Source of the DNA: Calycina herbarum
Taxonomy: Eukaryota; Ascomycota; Leotiomycetes; Helotiales; Pezizellaceae
DNA length: 64,000 nt
Direction: 5' to 3'
Assembly: GCA_001414485.1 (NCBI GenBank)
Contig: LLEY01000045.1
Location: 62,001-126,000, forward strand
Shown here in pieces: positions 22,540 to 32,899 of the stretch. How positions within the stretch are numbered: the stretch's first letter is position 1; every line of letters begins with the position of its first letter. The notes beneath the pieces were generated by a model. That model was not told the origin of the DNA. It made no database searches and saw only the letters and a list, made by a program, of their open reading frames with translations. The position numbers and the translations under genes were made by a program.

Positions 22540-23175
22540 TAGCGTGTCCCTACGCTTAAGTATAGCCTAAGAAACATTGTTAAGAGGCTAGCAGCCTCCC
22601 TAGTTCCTATTATATCGTTAACACCTCTCTTAAAAGACAAGCTTAAATAATATAGAACCTTTAACGCCCTTTAAATCGAACGTTTAGGACGCGAAATGAT
22701 TCCTTATACTCGTTATATAAATGTGAAAACCAGTCGTTAATATATCAGCGTTCTTAGTAGTTATAAGTATTCCGAGTATACTAGGAAGGGTAAATCTTAT
22801 AATATCGAGTTATAAAATCGAATGCTCTTAATTTTCGAGTAGGAATCTATTAATGCCTAGAAGCGGAGGTTATAGCAGGAGGAAGAGACAGCCTGTAAGA
22901 TTTAGGAAGAAGCTATATAGAAGATCCTTTGCCTACGAAAACAACAACGCTTCCTTACTAAGTAGGAGCAAGAGATGCTTTATCGTGGTCTTACTAACCT
23001 ATAAGAACTTGATAAGGCTGATGAAAAAGAAAGAGCGGAGAAAGAGAAAGAAGAGAGGGAATTAGAAGTCGCCTAGTTAGCGGCCCCCTCTTCTTCTAGC
23101 GACCCTGCTTTTATTACTAAGCTGACCCTTGATTCGGCTTTCCTTAAGGCTTTTCCTTCTAACTACGAGATATAG
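22540..23175 (+). pseudogene. antisense ORF relic between pol and 3' LTR (element A)
   Basis: A plus-strand frame running opposite to gag-pol. It reads coherently from about LKYSLRNIVKRLAASLVP through RKQQRFLTK and an acidic-basic run (DEKERAEKEKEERE) to AFPSNYEI, about 210 codons. Its interruptions are TAG/TAA. The same frame is readable in element C (46375-46966) with recognisable residue-level similarity, while B and F lack it. The Lys/Glu-rich part predicts a coiled coil. No function is recognised. An extra gene has, to my memory, been reported in some Botrytis Gypsy elements, but I cannot test homology. Chance coherence in biased DNA is the main alternative. Confidence 0.5.
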
Positions 23176-23179
23176 GTAA

Positions 23180-26100
23180 CCCTAGGTTTTAGTAGTAGAA
23201 CTTCCGAAGTTCCTCTAAGTAATAGTTAAGATTGCTTTTTAGCTTCTAAGTGTTTTCTAAGTATAAGTAATCTAACTATTTAATTAAATACTTAATTTTG
23301 CTTCTAATGATTTTATAGTTAATAATCCTTTTAACTTTATATTCGGCGTTTAGATTTACTAGTTGAATTTCTATAAGTAGGGCTAGTAGTGCTCCTAGTG
23401 GTGCTGGTTTAAGTAGGGATATATAGAATACTAGGTAGATGTTTATTATCTTTAGTAATACTAATTTATAATTTAAAGGTCCTTTAACTCGTTTAATTTT
23501 AAATAGTCTAAGTTTTTTATAATCTAGTTTATTACTTAGTCTTTTTATGTTAATATTTTTCTATACTAAGTAGACTTTATCTCTCTCTTCTAACGTTAGC
23601 TCCTAACTACGTCGTTTATTATAGTAGTATATGTTTCTTTCTACTATAAATTATAGGTCCTCTATAAGTTTCTTATATAGACTCTTAATTTTCAAGACCT
23701 AAACATAAGTAAGTTGATTATTAATAGTTATAGACAGTAGTTCTTAATACACCGATAATTTATACCTAAAATTAACGTAGAATAGCGTAATAAGTGTTAT
23801 TTCTATTACTAAACTGTTATAAGTAAACTATGTTAAAGATAGTAGTTCTACCTAGTTATCTTACTAGTAGTTTATATAATAACAAAGGTATGTTTTAACT
23901 ACCTAATTTATCTGTTCGTTTCCTCTATTTATTTAAGAGTAGAAAGCTATAGATAGCTTTCTTTTTATACCTAATTGCTTTATAAAAGTAATCTAGAATT
24001 TTAAGGTAAAGAGTTTATCTTTATCTAAGAGTATTTCTTTAGATAGTCTATGTCTTAAGACTACTTCTCTAAGGAATGTAAATACCAGTTCCTCAGCTAT
24101 ATTTAACTCTATATATACTATTAAGATTATATATTTTATAAGTTGTTCTATAATAACTAGGATCGTATTATATTTAACTCTTATTATTAGATCTTTAGAT
24201 TTTAGTAATTTAATAATAAAATCTATAGATATTAATTTCTAAGGTACTTATAGTATTAGAGTAGTATTTATCTATCTATAAAGAGTATAGTAGAAAGCCT
24301 TATTCTAGGTATAGGTATTATATTCTACTATTACCTCTTTAACTATTATAGATAATCGATTAACATAGTAGTATTATCTTATCCTTTAGAGGGTTCTTCG
24401 AATTCCTTAGTAACTATAAGTAGGTATAGTATAGTATTCTTATACAAACTCCTTTATATATAAGCTAGGAACCTATAGTTTCTCTTTTACATACTAATTA
24501 TAACCTTTATATATATTCTAAATTTTATCTATCTAGATATCGTTTATCGCTGCTATTTTATATATAGTAGGCACTAAGTCTCTATTCCTAAGAGTTTTTA
24601 AGATTATAATCTTTTTATACTCTTTATCTCTCTTATATCTAGGTTTTTAACTAAGAGTATTAGCTTAAGTATTTAATATTCCTTTTATATGTTAAATAAT
24701 AATATTAAATCCTTCTAATATCTCTAACCATCTAGCTAATTATCTTATCATAAGTTCCTTAGTAGTTGTAAATGTCTTAAGGTTCTTATAGTTAGATAAA
24801 ACTATAACTAGGTATTTTATTAACTATAAATAAATTCTCTAGTATTCTAAAGCTAATACTATAGTAAGCAATTTCTTATTAAAGATACTATAGTTTTATT
24901 ATACTAGATTAAATATCTTAGAATAATATATAATAGGTATAAGTTTTCCTTTATTATTTAGCTATAGGTGAACTATATCTACTGTCGTATCTAAGGCGTC
25001 TATTTTAATTATACTAGGCTTATCTATATTAAAATCGTATAGAATAGGTTTTTCTATAAACTTTGCTTTGATTTTCTAAAAAGTATTCTCCGCCTATTAA
25101 TTCTATATAAATTTAATAGCTTTTTTAACTAGTTTCGACATTAGTTTAGTAATCTTTATATAGTCTTAGATAAATAGATAGTAAAAGTTTATAAATCTAA
25201 GAGAGGACTATATATCTTTTATATTCTCTAGTAATTTCTAGTTTAAGACGTCTTAGATTTTTACTAGATCTATTTCTATTCTCTCTAGGCTAAATACCTA
25301 TCCTAGGAAAAGGGTTTAAGTTACTCTGAACTCGTATTTTAAGAGTTTTAACCGAGAGTTTACTCTTATAAGTTGTTATAAAACTTCTTTAATATATCCT
25401 TTATATTTTTCTTCTTTTTCTAAGAAGATTAAGATATTATCTAGGTAATAAATTACTATTACTCTTAGAAGATCTCTTAAAATGTTATTATTTTATTTCT
25501 AACATATAGCTAGTATGTTATAGAGCCTAAATAGTATAACTGTGTATTCGTAGAGACCTGATAGTAAGGTAAATACTATCTTCTATTCGTCTCTGACTTT
25601 TATTTATATAAGTCTATAGGTGTTTTATTAATCTAGTTTCGTAAATCGTACTACTTTGCTTAACTTGTCTTATAAGTACTAGCTAGGTAGCAGCGGATAA
25701 GCGTTCTTAACTGTAGCATGATTTACTTCTTAGTAATTAACATATACTCTTCTATCTAAGTCGTCTTTTTTCTTAATAATAAGTATATTTAAGGTAATTA
25801 GCGACTTAGATCTTCTAATATATCCCTTCTTAATACCTTCCTTTATATAACTTTCTATTCTCTATAAGCTTTTCTAGTTATACAACCGAAGCTTCTGCTT
25901 TGAGAGGTAATAACCCTCTTTTAATTTAATCTTATAATCTTATAAGAGATGTTTTAGCAAAGCTTATAAGTCTTCCAGGTTTTTAAACAAAGTCTTAAAT
26001 TCTCTATACTATATAGGTATTTTGTTATCAGCTGTCCTACTAACCTATAAAGGACCCTAGGCTAGGTATTCTAGCGTTTTAGAAGAGGTGGCGCTAACCT

Positions 26101-28336
26101 TGTTCTAGCTTTATAGTTATAATTACAAACCTATGTAATTATATCGACTAAAGGTTATTTTCTAAGCCTTCTAGTTAATATCTAGATTATGTTCTTAAAT
26201 CTATAGTATACTAAGTATTGCTTCCTTATTCCTTATTTTAATAATATTAAATTATATATCTAAGTAGTGTCCTTTAATAGTAATCTTTATTAGAATAGTT
26301 TGCTAATTAATAATTCTATCCTAGTATATAACGTCTATTCTATTAACTACTCCTAAGTGGTATAGCTTTATACCTTTAATTAGGATGTTCAGCTTCTTCT
26401 AAGCTACTAGGGAAAGAAAATTACTTATTACTCTTAAATTAATTAAGATTTAGAGTTCTTTTCCTCTTATCTTTACTATTACTATAAGTTGATTTTTTCT
26501 AGAAGTAGTGTTTATTTCTCTAATTATCGGTTAGTAGAGCTCTCTCTATACTAACTTCGTTTCTTAATCTATATCGTATTCGTTTATCTCCTAGAAGATT
26601 ATACTAAATAATTTTCTACTTCTTAATTCCTAAAATATTACTCTAACTTTTCTAATTAAAGCAACTATAGTATACTAGCCTCCTAATTCTAGTATAGCTT
26701 CCTTGTTATTAGATAGCGTATCTAAAAAACTGGGTTTAGAGCGTCTTATAAAGTTATTAAGACTCTGCTATTACTAAGAGCTAGTTTCTTCTTATAGATC
26801 TACGATTATCTAAATATCTTCTATCTTAGGTATACTAGATAGCTTATTAGATTCCGCTTATTCTAGTCTAGGTTCTTTAAATTTAATAGTTTCCCTTCTA
26901 GTAATAAGGCTTACTAAAGTTATTCTATCCTATTTATTCTAAACTATTTTATAAGTAGTTAAAATAGTAGGGTTGATTTCTTAAGTAGAATGTAGGCTCT
27001 AGAAATCAGGTTTCTAGTTTTTTATATATACCTATCTATTTCCTCTTTTAAAAGTTCTAATAAATACCTATGTTTCGCCTTATTTAGGCTTATATATTCC
27101 TAGATCTACTTCTAACGAGTTAGATATCGATTCTAACGACTCTAATAAACTTATTAATAGTAGTAATTTATATTCTATCTAAAGAGGTAATTTATAATCT
27201 ATTTCTAACTATATATTATAATATTCTTTAAGTAATAGATCCTTATTATTATTAGTATTCTATACCTTACTAACTTATAACTTAATTCCTTCGTTTAGCT
27301 ATAAGTATATAGCGTCTACTGTTATATCTATAGTATCTGTTTTAATTTATATACTATAACCTCTAGCCTCGAGTTCTTCATCTGTAAGTTTGATTTTTTC
27401 TAGTAAAGCTACTTCTTTTTAGATAGTAGCGTTAACTTGTTTCTCTTTAGAGTCTTTCTTCTTACTATACTTATTTGCTCTATAGCTAGGAAGACTATAG
27501 TTGTAATATAAGTTCTGCTTACGTCAACGATTTCGCTCTTTCTAGGATAGTTCTCTCTTTTAAGAGTTTTCCTTCTTAGATTCCTTCTCTAGAACCTATG
27601 ATTTCTAGGTAGTATCGATTTCTATAGGATCTCTATAATCTTTTTATCTACTCTTTCTATATCAATAACTATAACTTCCTTTCTTCTCTAGGTTCCTCTT
27701 ATAGATACGGTTATCAATCCTAATTATATTACTTATTAACTTATTTAACGTGTCTAGAAAATCCTCTTATATAAGTTTATCCTTTACGTTATCTTTAAGT
27801 CTACGATAGAATTGTTTATATAATACTTCGTCGTTCTATCCTATCTATATAGAGTACTATTAAAATTATAAGGTATATTTAGCAGCTGACCTCTTTTGCC
27901 TAAGTATATATAGAGCTCTGACTACCTTCTTTTTTATATTAATATCCTTAAAAGCCTAGTTAATTCCCTCTCTAAACCCTTAAACATTTCTAAACAAATC
28001 CCTTATCTTTTTAGACATTTAAAGAGAGACTTTTCCTTTAACTGTTTTATTTACTTAGTAATCCTCTAGGTAAGGTTCTAACTAGTTATAAGCTACCTCT
28101 TTAAGATAGGTAGACAACTATATAACCTAGTTAGTTTCATTTCTAAACTAAGTATAATAAAAGTTTAAGTAGAGGGAAGCTTTTATTAAGAACTCGGCTA
28201 GTTTCTTAGGCAAGCTATTAAACGGTTTTAGAAGAGGAAGTTTCACTTCCTCTCAAAGAGTAGTAACTAATATAACTAGAGAGTCTACAGCTGGCTTTAG
28301 TAGAGTGGTTTTTAGAGTAGAAGAAGTTACTAACAT
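23180..28336 (-). pseudogene. Gypsy-1 gag-pol relic, element A
   Basis: Reads on the minus strand from ATG at 28336-28334, just inside the 5' LTR. Gag carries a zinc-knuckle site whose four ligand positions (CX2CX4HX4C) all read Tyr. Protease, reverse transcriptase, RNase H (KPILYDFNIDKPSIIKIDA near 25000-25100), integrase and a C-terminal chromodomain-like part follow in the order of chromoviruses. Stops are nearly all TAG/TAA at expected Gln or Trp sites. The element is inactive. Confidence 0.85.
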
Positions 28337-28370
28337 AGTAGCGATCTTACTTCTAAGTAGGTGCTTAAAG

Positions 28371-28835
28371 TATAACAAAACTTAAACGAACTAAACAAAG
28401 ATAACTAAGTCTCGAAGGTTAGTATATAGTAAGAAGTATAAATACGCTAGGTTGTTTACTTAGAAGTAAACTCGTTACTTATATTAAAGATATTAAATAA
28501 GATAATAAGATTAATAACTAAAGTTAAGTACGAAGCTCTTATCTAATAGTAGACGTGCTAGTCTTATATAGAACCTTCGTTTTCCTAAGTACGTCGCTTA
28601 CATCGCTCGCGTTACTCGCATCGCTTGCGATTAAGACGATTAGAGTGATGTAGGCGATCACGTTACATAACCCTACGTGACTTCTAACATTACCATAACA
28701 GTGAGATCCTGAAATCCCTAATGTCCTTCTACATTACTGATTTCCTCCTATATTACTTTCCTTTCCTAGATATTATACCTTGTCCTGTTAGAACGCTGTC
28801 TAGACTACTTACCACGTATACCGTAATTCGTAACA
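28371..28835 (-). repeat. 5' LTR of Gypsy-1 element A
   Basis: 465 bases, the same length as its partner at 22058-22522, with type-1 U3 including GCGAT-rich motifs near 28600-28660. The many transitions between the two LTRs make LTR dating unreliable here. Confidence 0.85.
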
Positions 28836-28840
28836 CTAGC

Positions 28841-29239
28841 TACTTAGGCTTAGAAGACTTTAGGAATATAGGCTAGCGCTGGAATTGCTTAAAGAGGACA
28901 GAGAGAAAGAGAGGAAGAGAAAGAGAGCCGAGGCGCGCTAGAGAGTAAGACCCTAGCTCCGCTAGTTTTAAGAGAGCGCCTAGACGCTCTCTATACTACT
29001 AATACACGCTTTAACAGTTAAGCACTTTAACCTACCCCCCTAGTTTATCACCGAGTTAGAGAGAAGAGCTCTAAATAGATAGTAGTAGGAATTAAGAAAG
29101 GAGTATCGTACACTTATAAAGAAACTCGAGAGACGAAGAAGAACAGACTAAAAGATATTATAAACTAGAATAGAAGATATACTACTTACTCTTAGAGCTC
29201 GGCCTATAGCCTACGTAGCGTAAGAATAATAATAATAAT
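28841..29239 (+). pseudogene. LINE-1 ORF2 C-terminus and AAT tail
   Basis: Continuation of LINE-1 after element A. The frame resumes with Arg/Lys/Glu-rich sequence (KEDREKERKRKRAEARQR) and ends at about 29225, followed by the AAT/TAA repeat tail and the right target duplication at 29240-29252. Confidence 0.75.
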
Positions 29240-29252
29240 ATTAATTACTAAT

Positions 29253-29942
29253 TCAGCGAATAGTAGTAGCTCTTCTTAGTTATCTTAAGTATAATCTATA
29301 AACATTCGTAGATAGGTTTCTACTATCTAGTTTATTTATTCTATAGATCTATCTATCTCTAGGTAAAAAGCTATAGAAAGCCTTTATATAATTTCTAAAA
29401 AAGAGTATATTCTTAACTAGAGATAATCTATAAACTACGTTTCTTAATTAGATACTATTACTTTTAGTAGATAGCGCTTTTAGTAGAAGATTTAAATAAA
29501 CTATCTAGTAACTGTTTTAGTAGTAATATTCTTTAAACTATTATAGATTATTCCTTTTCTTAACTTATTTATAATTATAACTATATTTATATATCTATTA
29601 CTTTCTAGAAGCTCGACTATAAAGTCTATTAAAATCTTACTCTAGATTTAGTTTAGAAATCCTTATTATATATCTCTCTAAGTCTTATTTCTTTTATAAG
29701 CGTTATAATTTTATATAAACCTTCGAACGTCTTATAATATCTAGAGCTAGAAGTATTATTAAGAGAGGATCTAAGCCGTGCTTTCTTATCTAAGGTAACT
29801 ATAGAACTTAGAATTATATATAGACTAAATTATTCTTATATATAGTTCTTTATTATTTAGAACCTATAACTAGTCCTAGAATCTTAGCTTTTCTTTATTT
29901 ATAATCGTATATTTAAATATTAATATCTTAAGCTTTAAGCTA
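29253..29942 (-). mobile_element. Gypsy-2 pol relic, fragment 2
   Basis: Continuation of Gypsy-2 after LINE-1, parallel to 53076-53783. It ends at the TA target of the MITE. It reads as degenerate pol on the minus strand (integrase and neighbouring sequence by position). No clean catalytic motif is left. Confidence 0.7.
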
Positions 29943-30375
29943 ACGTGTATATATAGCGAACCGGCTAAACAAGCGAACTAGCTAACTGAAAATATATCTA
30001 AAATCGCGATTTTAATATTTTAATATCTCTACGAACTATTAATCAAAAGTTTTAAAATTAAAACTTTGATTTTATTACTATATATATATTTAGAATTCTA
30101 AGTTTCAGACGCTATATAATTTTATTTAGCGATTCGCTTAAAAATACTCTTATAATCTTATCTTTTTTCTTCTTCTTTTAATAACTTTTTAATATAAATT
30201 AGCCTCAGTCTTATATTTTATAATTTTTATATTTATATAGTAATAAAATCAAAGTTTTAATTTTGAAATTTTTAATTAACAATTCGTAAAGATATTAAAA
30301 TATTAAAATCGCGATTTTAGATATATTTTCAGTTAGCCGGTTCGCTTATTTAGCCGGTTCGCTATATATATACGT
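29943..30375. mobile_element. 433-base MITE with long inverted repeats
   Basis: Short non-coding element with inverted repeats of about 140 bases or more, starting ACGTGTATATATAGCGAACC and ending with its mirror. It is flanked by TA (29941-29942 and 30376-30377). The related Gypsy-2 copy at 53770-53789 has the empty site (AAGCTAGTAGAG), proving insertion. The left inverted repeat holds two GCGAACYRGCT-like units in tandem, an arrangement like the AAGCGAGTCGCC units of the pogo elements at 8480 and 8788. The shared ACGTG end and TA target suggest it was moved by a pogo-type transposase. Confidence 0.9.
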
Positions 30376-30905
30376 TAGTAGAGAACGTTCTTTTATCTTA
30401 TTATATAACGTTCTTTATTACTTAAAGATTAGTATCTACTTCTTTAGCTATTATCTAGAGTTCTTAGAGAGTCTTTTTATTAACTAGAACTATCTCTTAC
30501 GTCTATACTAGGTTTACTTTTATAATCTCTAGAGTCTATTCTTTTTCGTTTATAAACTTAAGAAGTTACGTTATATAATAATCGATTTATTCGTCTATAA
30601 CGTTGTCTAGTATATCTTATTCTTATTATAAAAGAGTGTTTACTTAAATATTATTCTTCTCTTTAATATATATAATTATAAAGTTATACTTTAAGAGAGC
30701 TAGAGACTATTATATTTGTTATTCTATAAACTTCTAAACTATTATAACGTACTTAAGGTTCTTATAGTTTATTTAAATTTTAAAGCTATCTACGTTTTAT
30801 AACTCGGGATCCTAGGCTTCTAAGTACTATATAATAGCTAGTATCTTCTTATTATAGATTTTATAATTATATTTAGTAGATAAGTTCTTCTTTAAAAAGA
30901 AGATA
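30376..30905 (-). mobile_element. Gypsy-2 RNase H relic, fragment 3
   Basis: Minus-strand pol relic after the MITE. Near its right end it reads FFLKKNLSTKYNYKIYNKK, the degenerate form of the Gypsy RNase H segment usually written FSKKL.PAE.NYEIYDKE. It stops at the TA (30904-30905) where the third pogo element begins, and the reading continues in frame at 45319. Confidence 0.75.
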
Positions 30906-31039
30906 ACGTGGTTTATTACCGAGTAGCGTACTTTCCTCTACTTTACTATCTACTAACTTTAATATACGTTTTCTTAATAACTAACTATAGAAATCTAAAC
31001 CTAAGAAGTACGAATTATCCTAGCTATTAAGGTTATTCG

Positions 31040-32460
31040 AATATCTAAAAAACTTAGTCGTCGCTCTACTATAAAAATCTATAAAGTCTCTGAAATAACA
31101 CTTTGATATAGAATAGCTAGCCGAACCTATTACCTCGAAACTAAACCTAATTATTATAAATTAAACGACTTAGAGAAGGAGACACTTATTCGATATATAC
31201 TTAATCTAGATATAAGAGGATTTACGCCTCGACTAGCTAGTATAGAAGATATAGCGAATTATATCCTTGAATTATAGAGAGGAAAATACGTCGATAAGCT
31301 CTAGGTATATCGATTCGTATAACGTCGACTAGAATTAAAGACGTGTTTTACTTATATTTACAACTTTTAAAGAGCCTTATACGAAGATCCAGAGCTTATT
31401 AGCGCGTGGTTTCGACTTATAGAGAATATAAGAGTAAAATATAGTATTTTAGACTACGACTTTTATAACTTTAATAAGACAGAGTTTATAATAGGAATTA
31501 TCTGCCTAGTAATAGTTATAACTCGCGCTGATCGACGTAGTAGAGGTAAGGTAGTTTAGTCTAGTAATCGGGAATAAGCTATAGTAATTACTTATATTAA
31601 TAGCGAGAGTTAGAACGTGTCTCTGTTTTTAGTAGTTTAAGAGAAGAATTATCTCGCGAATTAGTATACTAAGAGCGGCCTTCTATAGGACTAGGTTATT
31701 AAATCTATAAGTAATAAATAGACTAATAATAAGATAGATCTAGAATAGCTACGATACTTTGATAAATATACTCGTAGTTATACGAAAGAGCTATATTAAA
31801 TACTAGTATTAGATAGGTATAAGAGTTACGAATCAGCTGTATTTCAAGAGTATTATAAAGCTAATAATATTATTACTCTTTACCTATCTTCTTATTCCTC
31901 TTATTTAACCTAGCTACTTAACGTTAGATATTTTAGTATTCTTAAATATATATATATACGTTAAATTAAGACTTTTATTAAAGCTTATATTAACTATATT
32001 ACTAAGGTCGAGTTCTTTTTAGCCTTTTATATAGCTTATAAGTAATTAATAATAACTTAAAACGCCTAGGCTAGATTCTATAGAGCTAGCTTAGTATCTT
32101 TTAATCCCTAGACTGTGATATTAAAGCTTAATATCTAATTATAAACTTCTATATCTACTAGACCTCTCTCTGCGGCCGCTAACTCTTAGGTCTTATAGAT
32201 CTCTTATAATCTAACTAACGCTCTTTCGTAAACAACTTTAGTTAAGAATTATATTTCACGCTATTAAGAAAGCTCGCTAATCTCTATTTTTAAGACTATA
32301 GCTATATTAGTAAAGAGTATAGAGCTATTAGCTTATAAGATAACTTTGTTATTAGCCGAAGTCTATACTCTTTATAAGGTAAATAAAGCACTTAGTAAGC
32401 GCTATAGAGCTAAAAAGACTCGGGTCTATTAAGGAGGTATACTTACTATAGAGGATATAT
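31040..32460 (+). pseudogene. pogo/Fot1 transposase relic (third element)
   Basis: Plus-strand frame with ISKKLSRRSTIKIYKVSE at the N-terminus, a DNA-binding part including LIRYILNLDIRGFTPRL, then EDPELISAWFRLIENIRVKY and the catalytic YNFNKTEFIIG (first Asp now Asn). Later LVLDRYKSYES marks the second Asp block. The third block near 31900 is altered. Stops are TAG/TAA. The sequence resembles the ACGTG-type pogo copies at 8480 and 8788 in organisation but is a different subfamily. Confidence 0.78.
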
Positions 32461-32899
32461 AGAACGTATTAGCTTAAAAGAAGGTAGAGAAACAGGCTCG
32501 ACGTAATAAGCGTTCTAAGAGAGGTAAACCTCTAGACGACGGTATAGTACTTATAGAAAGACTAGTTATAATATACGAACTTATTAAGAGGTTATAGATA
32601 TATCTAGTTTATTAGATTCCGAGTAGTTTTAATTAATATTATTTATTATAGTTGATTAATCTAATATTAAAGTAGTTGAGTAGAGAGAAAGTACGTTACT
32701 TAGTAATATACGCTACTTAGTAATTTATTTATTTATTTATTTATTTCTATTTAATATTAGGCGGAGTCTAGATCGCGTAGTCTAGGTTCTAAAAAGTCTC
32801 AAAAGAGGGCAAATAACGTTAGAGGGGTGCCCTAGGCTACAGGGGGTGTAAACGAGTAAGCTAATTTATAAGAGATAGTTTAAAAAGAAGCTCTACTTT

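Larger units (their letters stand above)
22058..28835 (-). mobile_element. Gypsy-1 element A (chromovirus type), full length
   Basis: LTR retrotransposon on the minus strand, 6778 bases, inserted in LINE-1. The five-base duplication CTAGC stands on both sides (22053-22057 and 28836-28840). The LTRs are 465 bases each (3' LTR 22058-22522, 5' LTR 28371-28835). A purine-rich tract (AAGAAGAGGATAG on the minus strand) precedes the 3' LTR. Gag-pol reads on the minus strand. Between pol and the 3' LTR lies an apparent extra frame on the opposite strand (about 22540-23175). This copy keeps more G and C than element C and is probably a more recent arrival. Confidence 0.92.
17317..29239 (+). mobile_element. 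LINE-1: Tad1-like non-LTR retrotransposon
   Basis: Near-full-length LINE, about 5.1 kb without the Gypsy-1 element A inserted at 22058-28840. It is flanked by a 13-base duplication ATTAATTACTAAT (17304-17316 and 29240-29252) and ends in an AAT repeat tail (about 29225-29239). The empty target survives at 53063-53075. ORF1 carries zinc-knuckle remains and ORF2 an endonuclease and a reverse transcriptase with FVDD, the organisation of the Tad1 clade in fungi. Composition is less AT-extreme than the flanking Gypsy-2, consistent with younger age. Confidence 0.9.

Noticed and set aside
30917..32722. Shorter definition of the third pogo element with ends CCGAG...CTTAG
   Set aside because: The inverted repeats extend further (ACGTGGTTTATTACC), and only the longer definition rejoins Gypsy-2 RNase H in frame.
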